From contig NC_053038.3 of the NCBI RefSeq assembly GCF_002575655.3, forward strand, positions 145,654,885-145,718,884: 64,000 nt of DNA, read 5' to 3'. Made by a program: the position numbers and the translations under genes. The notes beneath the pieces are model-generated. The model searched no databases. It was not told the origin of the DNA and saw nothing but the letters and a program-made list of their open reading frames with translations. Below, one piece after another: positions 45,893 through 56,532 of this stretch. The stretch's first letter is position 1, and each line of letters opens with the position of its first letter. Source of the DNA: Aegilops tauschii subsp. strangulata (taxonomy: Eukaryota > Streptophyta > Magnoliopsida > Poales > Poaceae).

Positions 45893-47802
45893 TCCGGTGA
45901 ACGCGAGGTGCTTCACCAGCGCCGTGGACGTGAACTCTCCATCGCGGTCCGTCCGCAGTGTGCCCAGCTTACGTCGTGCCTCCGTCTCAGCACGCGCCTA
46001 GAATTCCTTGATCGCCGCTGCGGCCTCGTCTTTGCTTATCAGCAGGGTGAGCCACATGTAGAGGTTGTGGTTGTCCACGAGGAGCAGGAAGTAGCGCCGT
46101 CCTCCAGGTGTCGCTGGCGAGATCGCCCCGCAGAGGTCCGCGTGGACAAGGTCGAGCGGTGCCTCCGCTCTGTACTGGGCCGTCTGGGGAAACGGCGCCC
46201 GACGCTGCTTGCCGACGAGGCACGCCTGGCAGAGCTCTCCAGAGTGCTCAATGCCTGGCAGCCCTCGCACCATTCCTCCCCGCGCCATCCTCTGCATATC
46301 GTCGATGTACAGGTGGCCGAAGCAGGCGTGCCAGTGCCATGACACGCTGTCCGTGCGCGCACCAAGACAGACCGGGTGCACGGGGTAAATGTGCAATCTG
46401 TACAGGCGATTTGGAGATCGCTTTACCTTGACAATTAAAGTGCCGCAACGGTCGTGGACGGAGAGGATGCCGTGGTGGACGTTGATGTTGCAGCTGTTCT
46501 CATCGAGCTGTCCGAGGCTCACCATGCTGCTCTTGAGCCTGGAGATGTAGTACATGTCCATGAGGGCGCGTTGCGCTCCCCCGTTGATGGAGAACACGAC
46601 GGTGCCGTGCCCTTCGATCTGGACCACCGACCCATCTCTGAACCGCACGGATCCGGTGATCGCGTTGTTGAGCTCGGTGAAGGCTGCGCGGTCGCTGGTC
46701 ATGTGGTTGGACGCGCCAGTGTCCAGGTACCACACCGGGTCTGGGCGGCGTCCCCTGCGGCTGGAGCGACGCTGGACTGCTCCTCGTCGAGGAAGACAGC
46801 GGCCTGTGGTGGGTCATGACGACCATCGGCCGGCGATCCCATCTGGATCGGGTGCATGAGCTCGACCACCTCGGCGAACAGCATGTGAGGATCGGCCTCT
46901 TCGTCGGCCTGGGCGAGGAGGGCCTCCTCCTCCCTCTTCTTCTACCAGCACTGGCGGAGTAGCGGCACTTTTCCTTGTCCCCGGTGCTCTTGTCGGGGTA
47001 GTCACCACCGCGTCTGCCGCCATGTCCGCCTCCTCGGCCGCCGCCGCCGCCGCGGCCACTGCCCTTATGGCGATTGTTGCTGCCACCTAGAGGAGGGCCC
47101 TGATCGCCGGAGTGCAGGCAGGCCTGCCACTCCTCCCAGGTGAGGAGCAAGCGGCCGCCCTGACTGCTGCCACCGCTCTACGTGTCGTCGAGGCGTTCTT
47201 GCATGACGCGCAGCCTACCGGTGACCTCGTCCAGGGAGAGTGTGCTGAGGTCCAGCAGCGTCTCGATCGCGATCGCCACCTGCACGAACTGTTGCGGCAC
47301 GACACGAAGAAACTTTGCAACTACCTTAGATTCCTCCAGGGTGTCCCCGAGCGCGTGAAGGCCGGAGACGATGCCAGAAAGACGGAGGGAGAAGTCGTCG
47401 ATGGTTTCTCCATCGCGGAAGGCGATGCTCTCGAAGTCGCGCCGGAGCTTCTGTGCGTTGGCCTCGCGCACCCGCGTGGCGCCGAAGCGTTGCGTGGTGA
47501 TGGCATTCCACGCCTCCGTGGCATTCTCCTTCTCTCCCATGGCGAGCAGCACATCTGTGGGCAGACCATGGAGGATGACGCTCATGGTGTTGCGCTCGTC
47601 GTGGTAGGGGGGCGTCGCCGTGCGACACAGCCAGCCACCAGCCGTGGGCCTGAAGATACACCTTCATCAGAAGCGACCACTCGGGGTACTTGGTGCGCGT
47701 CAACATTGGGAGCGCACCGCTGGACGACGCCGGCTGCACCACCTGCTGCACCACCATGTCCCCGCACGACTGCTCTCCGCCGCTCACCGGTGACCTCGAC
47801 AT
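45893..47802 (-). pseudogene. Copia polyprotein, 5' half: gag, protease, integrase N-terminus
   Basis: ATG at 47802, right after the primer site. A gag segment follows (PMLTRTKYPEWSLLMKVYLQ). After a frameshift near 47590 the UBN2-type gag runs to a stop near 47178 (TEAWNAITTQRFGATRVREA). A basic Gly/Arg-rich nucleocapsid-like part follows without a clear CCHC. Protease shows WYLDTGASNHMTSD (46733). The integrase zinc region has H-x-H (WHACFGHLY) and CQACLVGKQ. The first catalytic aspartate is in HADLCG. A TAG at 45998 follows IKEF, then the second aspartate in TDRDGEFTS near 45930. The LINE cut it right after this motif. The remainder is at 1134-3480. Confidence 0.9.
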
Positions 47803-47803
47803 G

Positions 47804-47815
47804 GCTCTGATGCCA
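47804..47815 (-). promoter_or_regulatory. Copia primer-binding site (tRNA-iMet type)
   Basis: Minus strand TGGCATCAGAGC, one base different from the usual TGGTATCAGAGC. It lies two bases from the 5' LTR and one base upstream of the gag ATG, an unusually tight arrangement. Confidence 0.88.
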
Positions 47816-47817
47816 CT

Positions 47818-48153
47818 TGTTCCCCTCGAAGCACTCTGAATCAACTCGCGAGAGAAAGGTTTTGCAAAGCGAACTTGCATGCTGCTTTTCTGCTTCTTCT
47901 TCCTTTTATTTCTGAACTTAACAAGATCATGCCGCGACTCTGGCGCTCCTACCGGATCGTGCCATCCCACGATCGAGCACTCAGTCCACGGCCTCCCTAC
48001 AATCGCTCCATGGACTGCACAAGCTGCATCTCGTGGAGGCTACTAACAACCTGACTGGAAAATCTAACTGAATCGCTAACTGAAAAACTACTATGGTGCA
48101 AAGTCTGAAACCTGAAATTTGTCATGTTAGCTAAACTAGCTTATTGTGCAACA
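47818..48153 (-). repeat. Copia 5' LTR
   Basis: 336 bp, about 94% identical to 785-1120 by hand count. Bounded on the left by the primer site and on the right by the CCAAG duplication copy. Confidence 0.93.
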
Positions 48154-49335
48154 CCAAGAAGCGCTATCATTTAATGCCCCTAGCTAGGCATTGATAATTT
48201 TAATGATGCTCACATGAAAGATAGTAATTGAAACACAAAGAGAGCATCATAAAACATGTGCAAATCACATCTAAGTCTAACATACTTCCTATGCATACGA
48301 ATTTTATAGGAAAACAAATTAGCAAGACAAGCAAGATCTAGCATATGCAAGGAAGCAGAAAGAAGCAATAGCAATATCAACATAACGAGAGGTAATTTAG
48401 TAACATGAAAATTTCTACAACCATATTTTCCTCTCTCATAATAATTACATGTAGGATCATAAGCAAATTTAACAATATAGCTATCACAAAACATATTCTT
48501 ACCACGATCCACATGTATGCAAAGTTGTCACTCTTCCAAAATAGTGGGATTAACATTAACTAAAGTCATGACCTCTCCAAACCCACTTTTATCAAAAACT
48601 TCATAAGATTGAACATTCTCCAAATATGTGGGATCTAAAGTTGACACTCTTCCAAACCCACTTTCCATATTATTGCGAACATTATTATCAATCTCATATT
48701 CATCATGAGGCTTAAATAAATTTTCAAGATCATAAGAAGAATCACCCCAATCATGATCGTTGCAACAAGTAGAGGAAATAGCAAAACTAGCATCCCCAAG
48801 CTTAGGATTTTTCATATCATTAACACAATTGACATTAATAGAATTTGTAATAATATCATTGCAATCATGCTTTTCATTCAAGGAGCTATCATGAATCACT
48901 TCATAAGTTTCTTCTTTCAACACTTCATCACAATTTCCAGATTCACGGATTTCAAGCAAAACCTCATAAAGATAATCTAGTGCACACAACTCACTAGCAA
49001 TTGGTTCGTCATAATTGGTTCTCTTAAAAAGATTAGCAAGGGGATGAGAATTCATATCAATAGATTTTTAGCAAGCGAAGATGCAAGCACATAGAAGGCA
49101 CATGGCAACACAAGCAAACGAAAAAGACGAACGGAAGAGGGGCGAAGAAAAGGCAAAGGTTTTGGAAAATCGTTTTAGAAGTGGGGGAGAGGCAAATGGA
49201 AAATAGTGTAATGCGAGGGAGAAGAGTTTATGATGGGTACTTGGTATGTCTTGACTTGACGTAGATCTCCCCGGCAACGGCGCCAGAAATGGGCAAGTTG
49301 ACGGGAGATCAAATCTTGACTTGACTTGGCATAAA
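48154..49335 (-). pseudogene. Interior 5' region of the Athila-type element with a decayed ORF
   Basis: One minus-strand frame is open at 48528-49055 (175 codons), starting MNSHPLANLFKRTNYDEP. It is rich in Asp, Asn and Glu and contains LDYLYEVLLEIRESGNCDE and SFAISSTCCNDHDWGDSSY. A further open piece (48210-48512) has DPTCNYYERGKYGCRNFHV and a hydrophobic run. Both lie between the primer site and where gag should be. I know no domain for them; they look like 5' leader or gag-proximal sequence of this lineage. The downstream interior is lost. Confidence 0.5.
49267..49285 (-). promoter_or_regulatory. Second copy of the tRNA-Asp primer-binding site
   Basis: Minus strand TGGCGCCGTTGCCGGGGAG, a better match to tRNA-Asp than the LTR-proximal copy. 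It lies about 70 bp further inside, within a tandem duplication that also includes GTCAAGTCAAGA-like sequence. Confidence 0.75.
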
Positions 49336-49354
49336 CCTCCCCAGCAACGGCGCC
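49336..49354 (-). promoter_or_regulatory. LTR-proximal tRNA-Asp primer-binding site
   Basis: Minus strand TGGCGCCGTTGCTGGGGAGG, 12 bases from the LTR end. One base differs from the inner copy. Confidence 0.75.
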
Positions 49355-49366
49355 AGAAATCCTTCT

Positions 49367-50946
49367 TGCTACCTCTTGAGGATGCATTGGTTTTCCCTTG
49401 AAGAGGAAAGGGTGATGCAGCAAAGTAGCGTAATTATTTCCCTCAGTTTTTGAGAACCAAGGTATCAATCCAGTAGGAGACAACGCACAAGTCGCCTAGT
49501 ACCTGCACAAACAATCAAGAACCTTGCAACCAATGCGATAAAGGGGTTGTCCATCCCTTCACGGCCACTCAAAAAAGTGAGATCTAATAGAGATAGTAAA
49601 GTAAATATTTTTGGTATTTTTGTTGTATAGATTCGAAAATAAAGATGGCAAAATAGTAAACGAGATGCGATGTAAATAAAAGAGATGCAATATAATAAGA
49701 AAGAGACCCATGGGCCATAGGTTTCACTATTGGCTTCTCTCAAGATAGCATGTATTACGGTGGGTGAACAAATTACTGCCGAGCAATTGATAGAAGAGCG
49801 CATAGTTATGAAGTTATGAAAGGCAAGGATCATGAATATAGGCATCACGTCTGTGTCAAGTAGACCGAAACGATTTTACATCTACTACTATTACTCCACA
49901 CATCCACCGCTATCCAGCATGCATCTAGAGTATTAAGTTCATAAGAACAGAGTAACGCATTAGGGGAGATGACATGATGTAGAGGGATAAACTCAAGCAA
50001 TATGATATAAACCCTAACTTTTTATCCTCAATGGAAACAATACAATACATGCCTTGCCGCCCCTACTGTCACTGGGAAAGGACACCGCAAGATTGAACCC
50101 AAAGCTAAGCACTTCTCCCCTTGCAACAAAGATCAATCTAGTAGGACAAACTAAACCGATAATTCGAACAGACTTGCAAAGATGTCAAATCATGCATATA
50201 ATAATTCAGAGAAGAACCAAATAATATTCACAGATAATCAAGTTCATAAATCCACAATTCATCGGATCTCGGCAAACACACCGCAAAAGAGTATTGCATC
50301 AAATAAATCTCCAAGAACATCGAGGAGAACTTTGTATTGAAAATCAAAGAGAGAGAAGAAGCCATCTTGCTAATAACTATGGACCCGAAGGTTTGTGGTA
50401 AACTACTCACGCTTCATCGGAGAGGCTATGGTGTTGATGTAGAAGCCCTCCATGATCGATCTCTCCTCTAGCATATCGCCGGAGAAGGCCCCAAGATGGG
50501 ATCTCACGGGTACAGAAGGTTGCGGCGGTGGAAAAGTGGTTTCGTGGCTCCCCCTGATGTTTTTAGGGTATAAGACTATATATAGGCGGAAGAAGTACGT
50601 CGGTTGAGCTACGAGGGGCCCACGGGGGTGGGGGGGTGCGGGCCTACCCCCTGGGCGCGCTCTCCTGCCTCGTGGCATTCCAGACTTACACTCCAAGTCT
50701 TCTGGATTGCTTATGGTCCAAGAAACATCATCACGAAGGTTTCATTCCGTTTGGATTCCGTTTCATATTCCTTTTCTGTGAAACACTAAAATAGGCGAAA
50801 AATCAGAAACTAGAACTGGGCCTCCGGTTAATAGGTTAGTCCAAAAAATAATATAAAAGAGCATATTAAAGCTCATTAAACATCCAAAACAGATAATATA
50901 ATAGCATGGAACAATAAAAAATTATAGATACGTTGGAGACGTGTCA
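49367..50946 (-). repeat. Complete 5' LTR of the Athila-type element
   Basis: 1580 bp from TGCTACCTC to GACGTGTCA on the plus strand. It is colinear with the LTR at 61168-62745. A TATA-like CTATATATAGG lies at 50576-50586 (minus strand). The edge is defined because both copies lose similarity at the same TG and CA. Confidence 0.88.
50576..50586 (-). promoter_or_regulatory. Putative TATA box of the Athila-type LTR
   Basis: Minus strand CCTATATATAG, at the same place as AATATATAGG near 62386 in the related LTR. Confidence 0.5.
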
Positions 50947-52450
50947 CCCACCACCTCCCACTTCATGTCAGCAGGGCGGATGCACGTAATGATCGATACT
51001 TTGGTCATACATGCATGTCGCCATGACCTACCATGAGACGGACCAATAAATCTTTTGTTTGGTCAAATGACAGTTGTTGTTGTCGATAAACCGCTTGGTC
51101 CAATGGATTGAACCATCATAAAAATCGCACGAGAGGGACCACAAAACCAGCACCTCTTGCATGCGGCCCAAAATGATGTACGTTGGGAACGGGTGATGTG
51201 TGTTTTCAATATAGAATAATGTACAATTTAGATGTGGTGCCTACCCCTCGATACAGACAACAACCATGAAGGCAAGGTAGTTAAGGGTCTGATTTAGGTC
51301 GAACCAATCAATCTGAGCATCTAGGAGGGAATCCTGACAACGCATGAGCTCGAGCTTTGGTTGACGGACATTTGACAGTGACCGGCCCTAACACGAACTA
51401 GGAGGAATCCATTCATGGCAAACACATACCCCTCATTATCGGCCAAAGGGATGATATATATACACTCGGGGAGCACAAGGGAGACGTGGTCAATCAGAAG
51501 ACCCCGTATACACCGCATGCGGCCCAAAAATATGTATGGGTACGATGGTGTATGATGAGTTTAAATCCCAAAGGCACAACTTCGATGGGCCACGCCAACT
51601 ACATTACAAACCGAACACCGTACCCGACTCCAAGCCTGGTTCAATGACTATGATGTCAGTTTTCCAAATTCGAGGTGGCGGCGGCGGGGGGGGGGGGGGG
51701 TCATCCCACGCATGCGCTCAAACTTTATTTTGTCTAGCATGGGACACATCTATATATATATATATATATATCTATACATCTATACGCCTATATAGTGTGC
51801 GAATAAATTTGAAAGTTTCTCGTTGGATGAAGCCAATCCGACGGTACAGAGATGGCCAATCCGAGCACTACTGGCCGTTGGATATCATCTACATTCCACC
51901 AGATTCTGCCACATGTACAATCTAGAAGACTCCATGGTTGAACTTAAGCATAATGCACAAAACTCAAAACACAAGCACTTCTCCTTTGTTCTCTAGAATC
52001 TTTCATATCTTAGTTGCCCAAACCTTTTTTTCTAAATGAATTGTCACTTTTTGTTTTTACCTTTACAATGCACAGTTCCATGAATCTTAAAATAGTTTTT
52101 TCATAAAACTAATTGATTTTGGATGAGATGAACTATAAGAATTAAACGAACATCTACATCATGCATATCTGGGAGAAGAGGCGGGAAACCGATGAGAGGA
52201 GTGGCGAGAAACGCTAGCTTGTTTTGAATGAAAACCTAGTACAGAAGGAAGCGTGAGCTACACGATGCATGCGCACAATGCTTACCCATGTACTGCATGT
52301 GTTGTCGAAAGGGCTCAGGGTTGCCGTTCGATCTGGGAGCATCCCACGGTGCACACATACGATCCGTGGTGTTTTGGTTATGGCCTTATGGCTAGTCAGA
52401 ACGCACAACTTAGATCGCGCGCGTAGCGGGGGGGGGGGGGATATCATACG
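50947..52450. other. Unassigned DNA with simple repeats
   Basis: No gene, LTR or terminal repeat recognised. It includes a G run of 15 (51686-51700), a (TA)10 tract (51751-51771) and a G run of 13 (52428-52440). It could be old TE sequence or interior of the CACTA whose end is at 58192. Confidence 0.5.
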
Positions 52451-52820
52451 GAAACCAACATTCGGTGGAAACCGGTGAAAACCACGAGAAAAAGATGTTT
52501 TGAAGTTTCAAAAAAATATCTAAAAATGCGGGATGTTAAGAGGATGATGTTTTATTGCCACACAAAATTATAAGTTGAAACACATTATGAGATGTGAGCT
52601 ATGAAAAAGAAAAAAAAAATAGTGTTGAATAGTGCTGAATAGTAATGTCACTATTTAGGGCGGAATTTGTATTTTTCATGGCTCACATCTCGTAACGTTT
52701 TTCAACTTGAAATTTCGTGTCGCAGTATAACATCACCTTCTTAACATCCCACTTTTTTCAAATTTTTATGAAACTTTAAAATATGGTTCCACGAAGTTTT
52801 CATTGAATATCAGCTTTCGT
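52451..52820. mobile_element. Long inverted-repeat (hairpin) element, MITE-like
   Basis: The arms 52451-52608 and 52672-52819 are inverted relative to each other over about 150 bp. For example, GGGATGTTAAGAGGATGATG matches the complement of CATCACCTTCTTAACATCCC, and GAGATGTGAGC matches GCTCACATCTC. They enclose a 60-bp loop containing repeated TAGTGTTGAATAGTGCTGAA. No coding potential. The structure is that of a foldback MITE; the superfamily is not clear because target duplications are not evident. Confidence 0.65.
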
Positions 52821-52865
52821 GAGTGAACTGTGTGCTATTTGAAAACATTTCGTGAGAAGAATATC

Positions 52866-54970
52866 GGTTTTTAAATCCCCGTAAATCCAAAACTAAGCTG
52901 AAAATCGTGAAACCTGCCATGGTGTCACGACATCGCACTTATATGTCGAGGAATTTTTTCGTCCATTATGGCGCAAGTTTTATTAAAAGCCTCTTACAAA
53001 CCGGACCTTCTCTCAAGGAAGCCTCGTGGTTCCGATAGGGAAACGTGTCCCCCTTGTGGGCGAAACGTAATCACTGTCTCTTTTTGCCTTGTATTTTCTT
53101 CTACGGGCAACATGGAACGACGGGATATCAGTGCTGAAATTTAAACCTATTCAGGGTTCGTTTGGCCTTTTTATACACTAATTGAGTTTCCTAGGCATTT
53201 AATGTCCATAATTCAAATCTGAACTACAAATACATGCTCCAGTTCACCAAAATGGCTAGAAAATTATACATGTGTCCTTGGGTGCATGTTTAGGTCCCAT
53301 GCCAGGAATGGGAACGAATTACAACAGTACCAGTGTCATGCCTCTTCCTCACAAATTTCGAATCTCGGTTTTTAAGTCCCCATAAATCCTAAACTCACCA
53401 GAAAGTCATCGAAGGTGGCATGGTGTCATGTCATGGCACATATATGTCTTGGTAAAAACATTATCCAATTTGGGCCAAGCTTTATTACAAACCTCTTACA
53501 AAAACTGGAGCTTCTCTCAAAGAAGCCTCGTGGTTCTGATAGGGAAACACGTTCCCCTTGTGGGCGAAACGTAATCACTCCCTCTTTTCGCCTTGTATTT
53601 TCTTCCACGGGCAACATGGAACGACAGGATATCCATGGTTAAATTTAAACTTATTCAGGGTTCGTTTGGCCTTTTTATACATTAATTGAGTTTCCTAGGC
53701 ATTTAATGTCCATAATTCAAATCTGAACTAAAAATACATGCTCCAGTTCACCAAAATGGCTAGAAAAATTATACATGTGTCCTTGGGTGCATGTTCAGGT
53801 CCCATGACAGGAATGGGAACGAATTACAACCATACCGGTGTCCTGGCTTGTCCTCAAACGTTTCGAATCTTGGTTTTTAAGTCCCCATAAATCCTAAACT
53901 CACCGGAAAGTCATCAAAGGTGGCATGGTGTCACGTCATGGCACATATATGTCGTGGTAAAAACATTGCCAATTTGGGCCAAGCTTTATTAGAAACCTCT
54001 TACCAACCGGAGTCTGTCGCATGAACCCTCATGGTTTCGATAGGGAAACGTGTCCCCTTTTCGGCCAAACGATAATCACTCCCTCTTCTAGCCTCGTATT
54101 TTCTTCTACATGTGACATGGAACATTTGGAGATTCACACTGAACTTTGAAATTATTCAGGGTTCGTTTGACCTTTTTTATTCATTAATTGAGTTTTCTAG
54201 GCATTTAATGTCTATCATTCAAATCTGAACTACAAATACATGCTCCAGTGCACCAAAATGGCTAGAAAAAACGTACATGTTTCCTTGGGGTGCATGTTTA
54301 GGTCCCATGGAACGAATGGGAACGAATTCAACCGTCTTGCAGTCTTGGCTTGGCCACAAACATTGCGAATCTCAGTTTTTAAATGTCTGTAATCCAAAAC
54401 TTATGAGGAAATCATGAAACTTGGCATGGTGTCACTACATGGTACATATAATTGTCCAATTTGGGCGAAGCTATATTACAAGCCTTTTACAAACTGGAGC
54501 CTGTCGCAACCTTCGTGGTTCCGGTAGGGAAACATGCCCCTCTTTTGGGCGAAATAATAATCGCTACCTCTTCTCGCCTTGAACTTTGTTTTCTACAGGC
54601 AACATAAAATAACAGGAGTGTCGGGCTGAAATTCGAAACTGTTCAGGGTTCGATTGGCCATTGTATATATATTACTAATTACTAAGTTTTCTATGCATTT
54701 AATGTAGTCCATAATTCAAATTTGAACTACAACCACATGCTCAAGTGAAGCAAAATGGGTGGGAAATCGTACATGTGTCATTGGGTGCATGTTTAGGTCC
54801 CGTTTAAGGAATGAGAATAAATTACAAACTTGTCGTCGTCCTGAAACAATGAGAATCTCTGTTTTTAAATCCCAGTAAATCAAAAAGTCACCCAAAAAAC
54901 ATGAAACTTGGCATGGTTTCATGACATGGCACATATATGGTGTGGTAAAAAAAATCGTCCAGTTTGAGAA
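52866..54970. repeat. Tandem repeat of ~500-bp units, a little over four copies
   Basis: The phrase GGTTTTTAAGTCCCCATAAA or a close variant recurs at 52866, 53367, 53872, 54374 and 54860 (spacing 501, 505, 502 and 486 bp). Each is followed by the same order of motifs: GGCATGGTGTCA, ACATATATGTC, CCAATTTGGGC, GGGAAACGTGTCCCC, GGGCGAAACG, CAGGGTTCGTTTGGCC, GCATTTAATGTCCATAATTC and ACATGCTCCAGTTCACC. The middle copies are most alike; the outer ones are diverged and the last is cut at about 54970. No coding capacity. Confidence 0.88.
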
Positions 54971-55580
54971 GAGGCGCACACATTAGTAGCCAACGAAGTC
55001 CTTTTGGAAACAAAAAGTTGACACGTTAATATCGCAAACAGTTGTATTATATTACCGTGTCGAAATTTAACCATACTCGGTGGCGTGCTTACAGCTGTTT
55101 GATTAGACGGGATGAGCGCGAGAAGTCCGCCGTGCAGGCTCGACGGGACGCGTGCGAGCAGTCCGCCGCGTAGGCTCGACAGGACACGTGCGAGCAGCAA
55201 GGTCGCCCATACTCACCGGGAAGCGAGCTCTTTGACCTCCATGCACCAGCCGCCGCGCGCCTCGCTCACAACTTCTCCATTAATGGGTTAATTAAAGCAC
55301 CTAGATGGAGGGTGTTTGCTTGTGATCCCATGGCAGCATTTGCTTTGTTCGTGTTTTCAATTCGTATTCCGCCCTAATTTAAATTGCCACATAGGGCAAT
55401 GGATAATACGACCACAAATAAAATTGCAACGGACAATACGACGACAAATTTACAATGGCGCAGATAATAATTGTCTTACATACTCCGAATAATTTAAAAT
55501 GCCACATGCGGCAAAGCCCGAAAGACACGGGGGCAAGAGAAGAAGGAAATTATAGACAATGATCTGGGTCGCTACCGTCT
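54971..55580. other. Non-coding stretch with a GC-rich ~45-bp repeat
   Basis: At 55117-55195 a unit with GTCCGCCG, GGCTCGAC and GGGACGCGTGCGAG repeats about twice. From about 55450 to 55535 a segment (ATAATTGTCTTACATACTCC, AATTTAAAATGCCACATGCG) closely resembles 56505-56557. No gene. Confidence 0.6.
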
Positions 55581-56078
55581 CTACTCGTCGATGGATCGCC
55601 GGGCGGCGAAATCCTCCAGCTCCTTCTTCAATTCCTCACAACTTTGCTTGAAACCAGCCACGGATTCCTCCACCTCCTGCTCGCGCTCGATCCGGAGCTT
55701 CCTCAAGCCACCCATCAGTTCCTCGACGACCGCTTTCAGTGTCATCTCCGAGGTACTGCTCTGCTCATGCAGCATCTTCCAGCTGGTGGCCTCCTCCTCC
55801 TTCTCGGTGACTAACTTTAGGATCTTCGCATTGTCACCCATGAGTTGCTCGACGAGGCTAGTCGCCTTGTCAACCGAGGCATCGCTGATCTTGAGCAGCT
55901 TCATCAAGCCGTCAACCAGCTCCTGCTGCGTAGTGATGCCAGTGAGAATGTCGTCGTCGCCGGCAAAGGACTTCAGGAACGCCAGCTCGTTGCGATGGCC
56001 GACACCGCGAATTCGCTTGTGAGAGCCCTCGCGTTCCCGTGAGAGCTCGTTCGAGGGCTCCGCGGCGCGCTGGGACAT
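55581..56078 (-). CDS. Hypothetical coiled-coil protein, TE-associated
   Basis: 165 codons from ATG 56078 to a stop at 55581, without interruption. An Arg/Glu-rich start (MSQRAAEPSNELSREREGSH) is followed by a helical segment. Then come heptad-like repeats of Leu/Val/Met with many Glu and Lys (ELVDGLMKLLKISD, LVEQLMGDNAKILKLVTEKE, LKAVVEELMGGLRKL), predicting a coiled coil over most of the length. The frame is open for about 30 codons upstream of the chosen ATG. I recognise no family. The 3' flank resembles that of the next ORF to the right, so both probably belong to one transposon unit ending at 58192. Confidence 0.45.
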   Translation of the reverse strand: MSQRAAEPSNELSREREGSHKRIRGVGHRNELAFLKSFAGDDDILTGITTQQELVDGLMKLLKISDASVDKATSLVEQLMGDNAKILKLVTEKEEEATSWKMLHEQSSTSEMTLKAVVEELMGGLRKLRIEREQEVEESVAGFKQSCEELKKELEDFAARRSIDE

Positions 56079-56532
56079 CTCTGCTGCGGCTGCGGCATCA
56101 CGGCGGGACCTCTCTAGTGCTTCCGTGGCCTTGGTATTTGCTTCCTGGTTATATGTCCACCCTCAACTCCTCAAACCGGTCATGGCGGAATGACTTGACA
56201 GAAAAAACCAGTTTTGTGGGTGATGAGGAGAGGAACTGTTAAGTAGTTTTTGAGTGGGTAGTTTTTATAGCTCGGTGCTAAGTGTGAACACATATTAGTT
56301 TGATAGGTGTGAACAGATTTTCAATTACTTATTGTGTTGTTATCAGCAATGTGACGAGAAACAAAGTCAAAAATTATTGATGGCAGAAGGTTGACCACGT
56401 GGTTACTCGCCGTTGAGGCGGCCGCAGCGCGCTCCGCTCTGGCATCCCTGCGCGCTCTGCTCGCCGTTGAGGCAAAGTTACAATGGCAATGGTTAATAAT
56501 TCTTAATAATTGTCTTACACATTCAGGGTAAT
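56079..56532. other. Spacer between the two minus-strand ORFs
   Basis: Upstream region of the coiled-coil ORF (to about 56300), then a GC-rich patch near 56400-56460 and the 3' flank similar to 55450-55535. No other gene. Confidence 0.5.

Larger units (their letters stand above)
785..48153 (-). mobile_element. Complete Ty1/copia LTR retrotransposon split by a LINE
   Basis: Two 336-bp LTRs (785-1120 and 47818-48153) begin TGTT and end AACA. The flanking 5-bp duplications are CCAAC (780-784) and CCAAG (48154-48158), one mismatch. The element reads on the minus strand: 5' LTR, Met-type primer site, gag, protease, integrase, reverse transcriptase, RNase H, polypurine tract, 3' LTR. That gene order defines copia. 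Without the LINE insertion (3494-45878) it would be about 5 kb, a normal length for the superfamily. By hand count the LTRs differ at about 21 of 336 positions. All protein segments carry stops or frameshifts, so it is not autonomous. Confidence 0.93.
1..50946 (-). mobile_element. Collapsed Athila-type (Ty3/Gypsy) LTR retrotransposon hosting the nest
   Basis: This is the outermost element of the nest. Its right end is a complete LTR (49367-50946) starting TGACACG and ending GTAGCA when read on the minus strand. It is followed inward by a primer-binding site matching the 3' end of tRNA-Asp (TGGCGCCGTTGCCGGGGA), which is typical of the Athila lineage. The interior continues from 49366 to 48154, is interrupted by the copia element (785-48153), and resumes at 784 down to about 363. 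There it fuses directly to a partial LTR (1-362). The polypurine tract, pol and most of gag are missing, so a large internal deletion has occurred. The five bases right of the LTR are CCCAC; the matching left copy would be outside the window. Lineage rests on the primer site; family name not assigned. Confidence 0.75.

Noticed and set aside
51686..51771. G15 tract and (TA)10 as functional signals
   Set aside because: Simple sequence repeats of a kind common in intergenic DNA; the exact G count may be a sequencing artefact.
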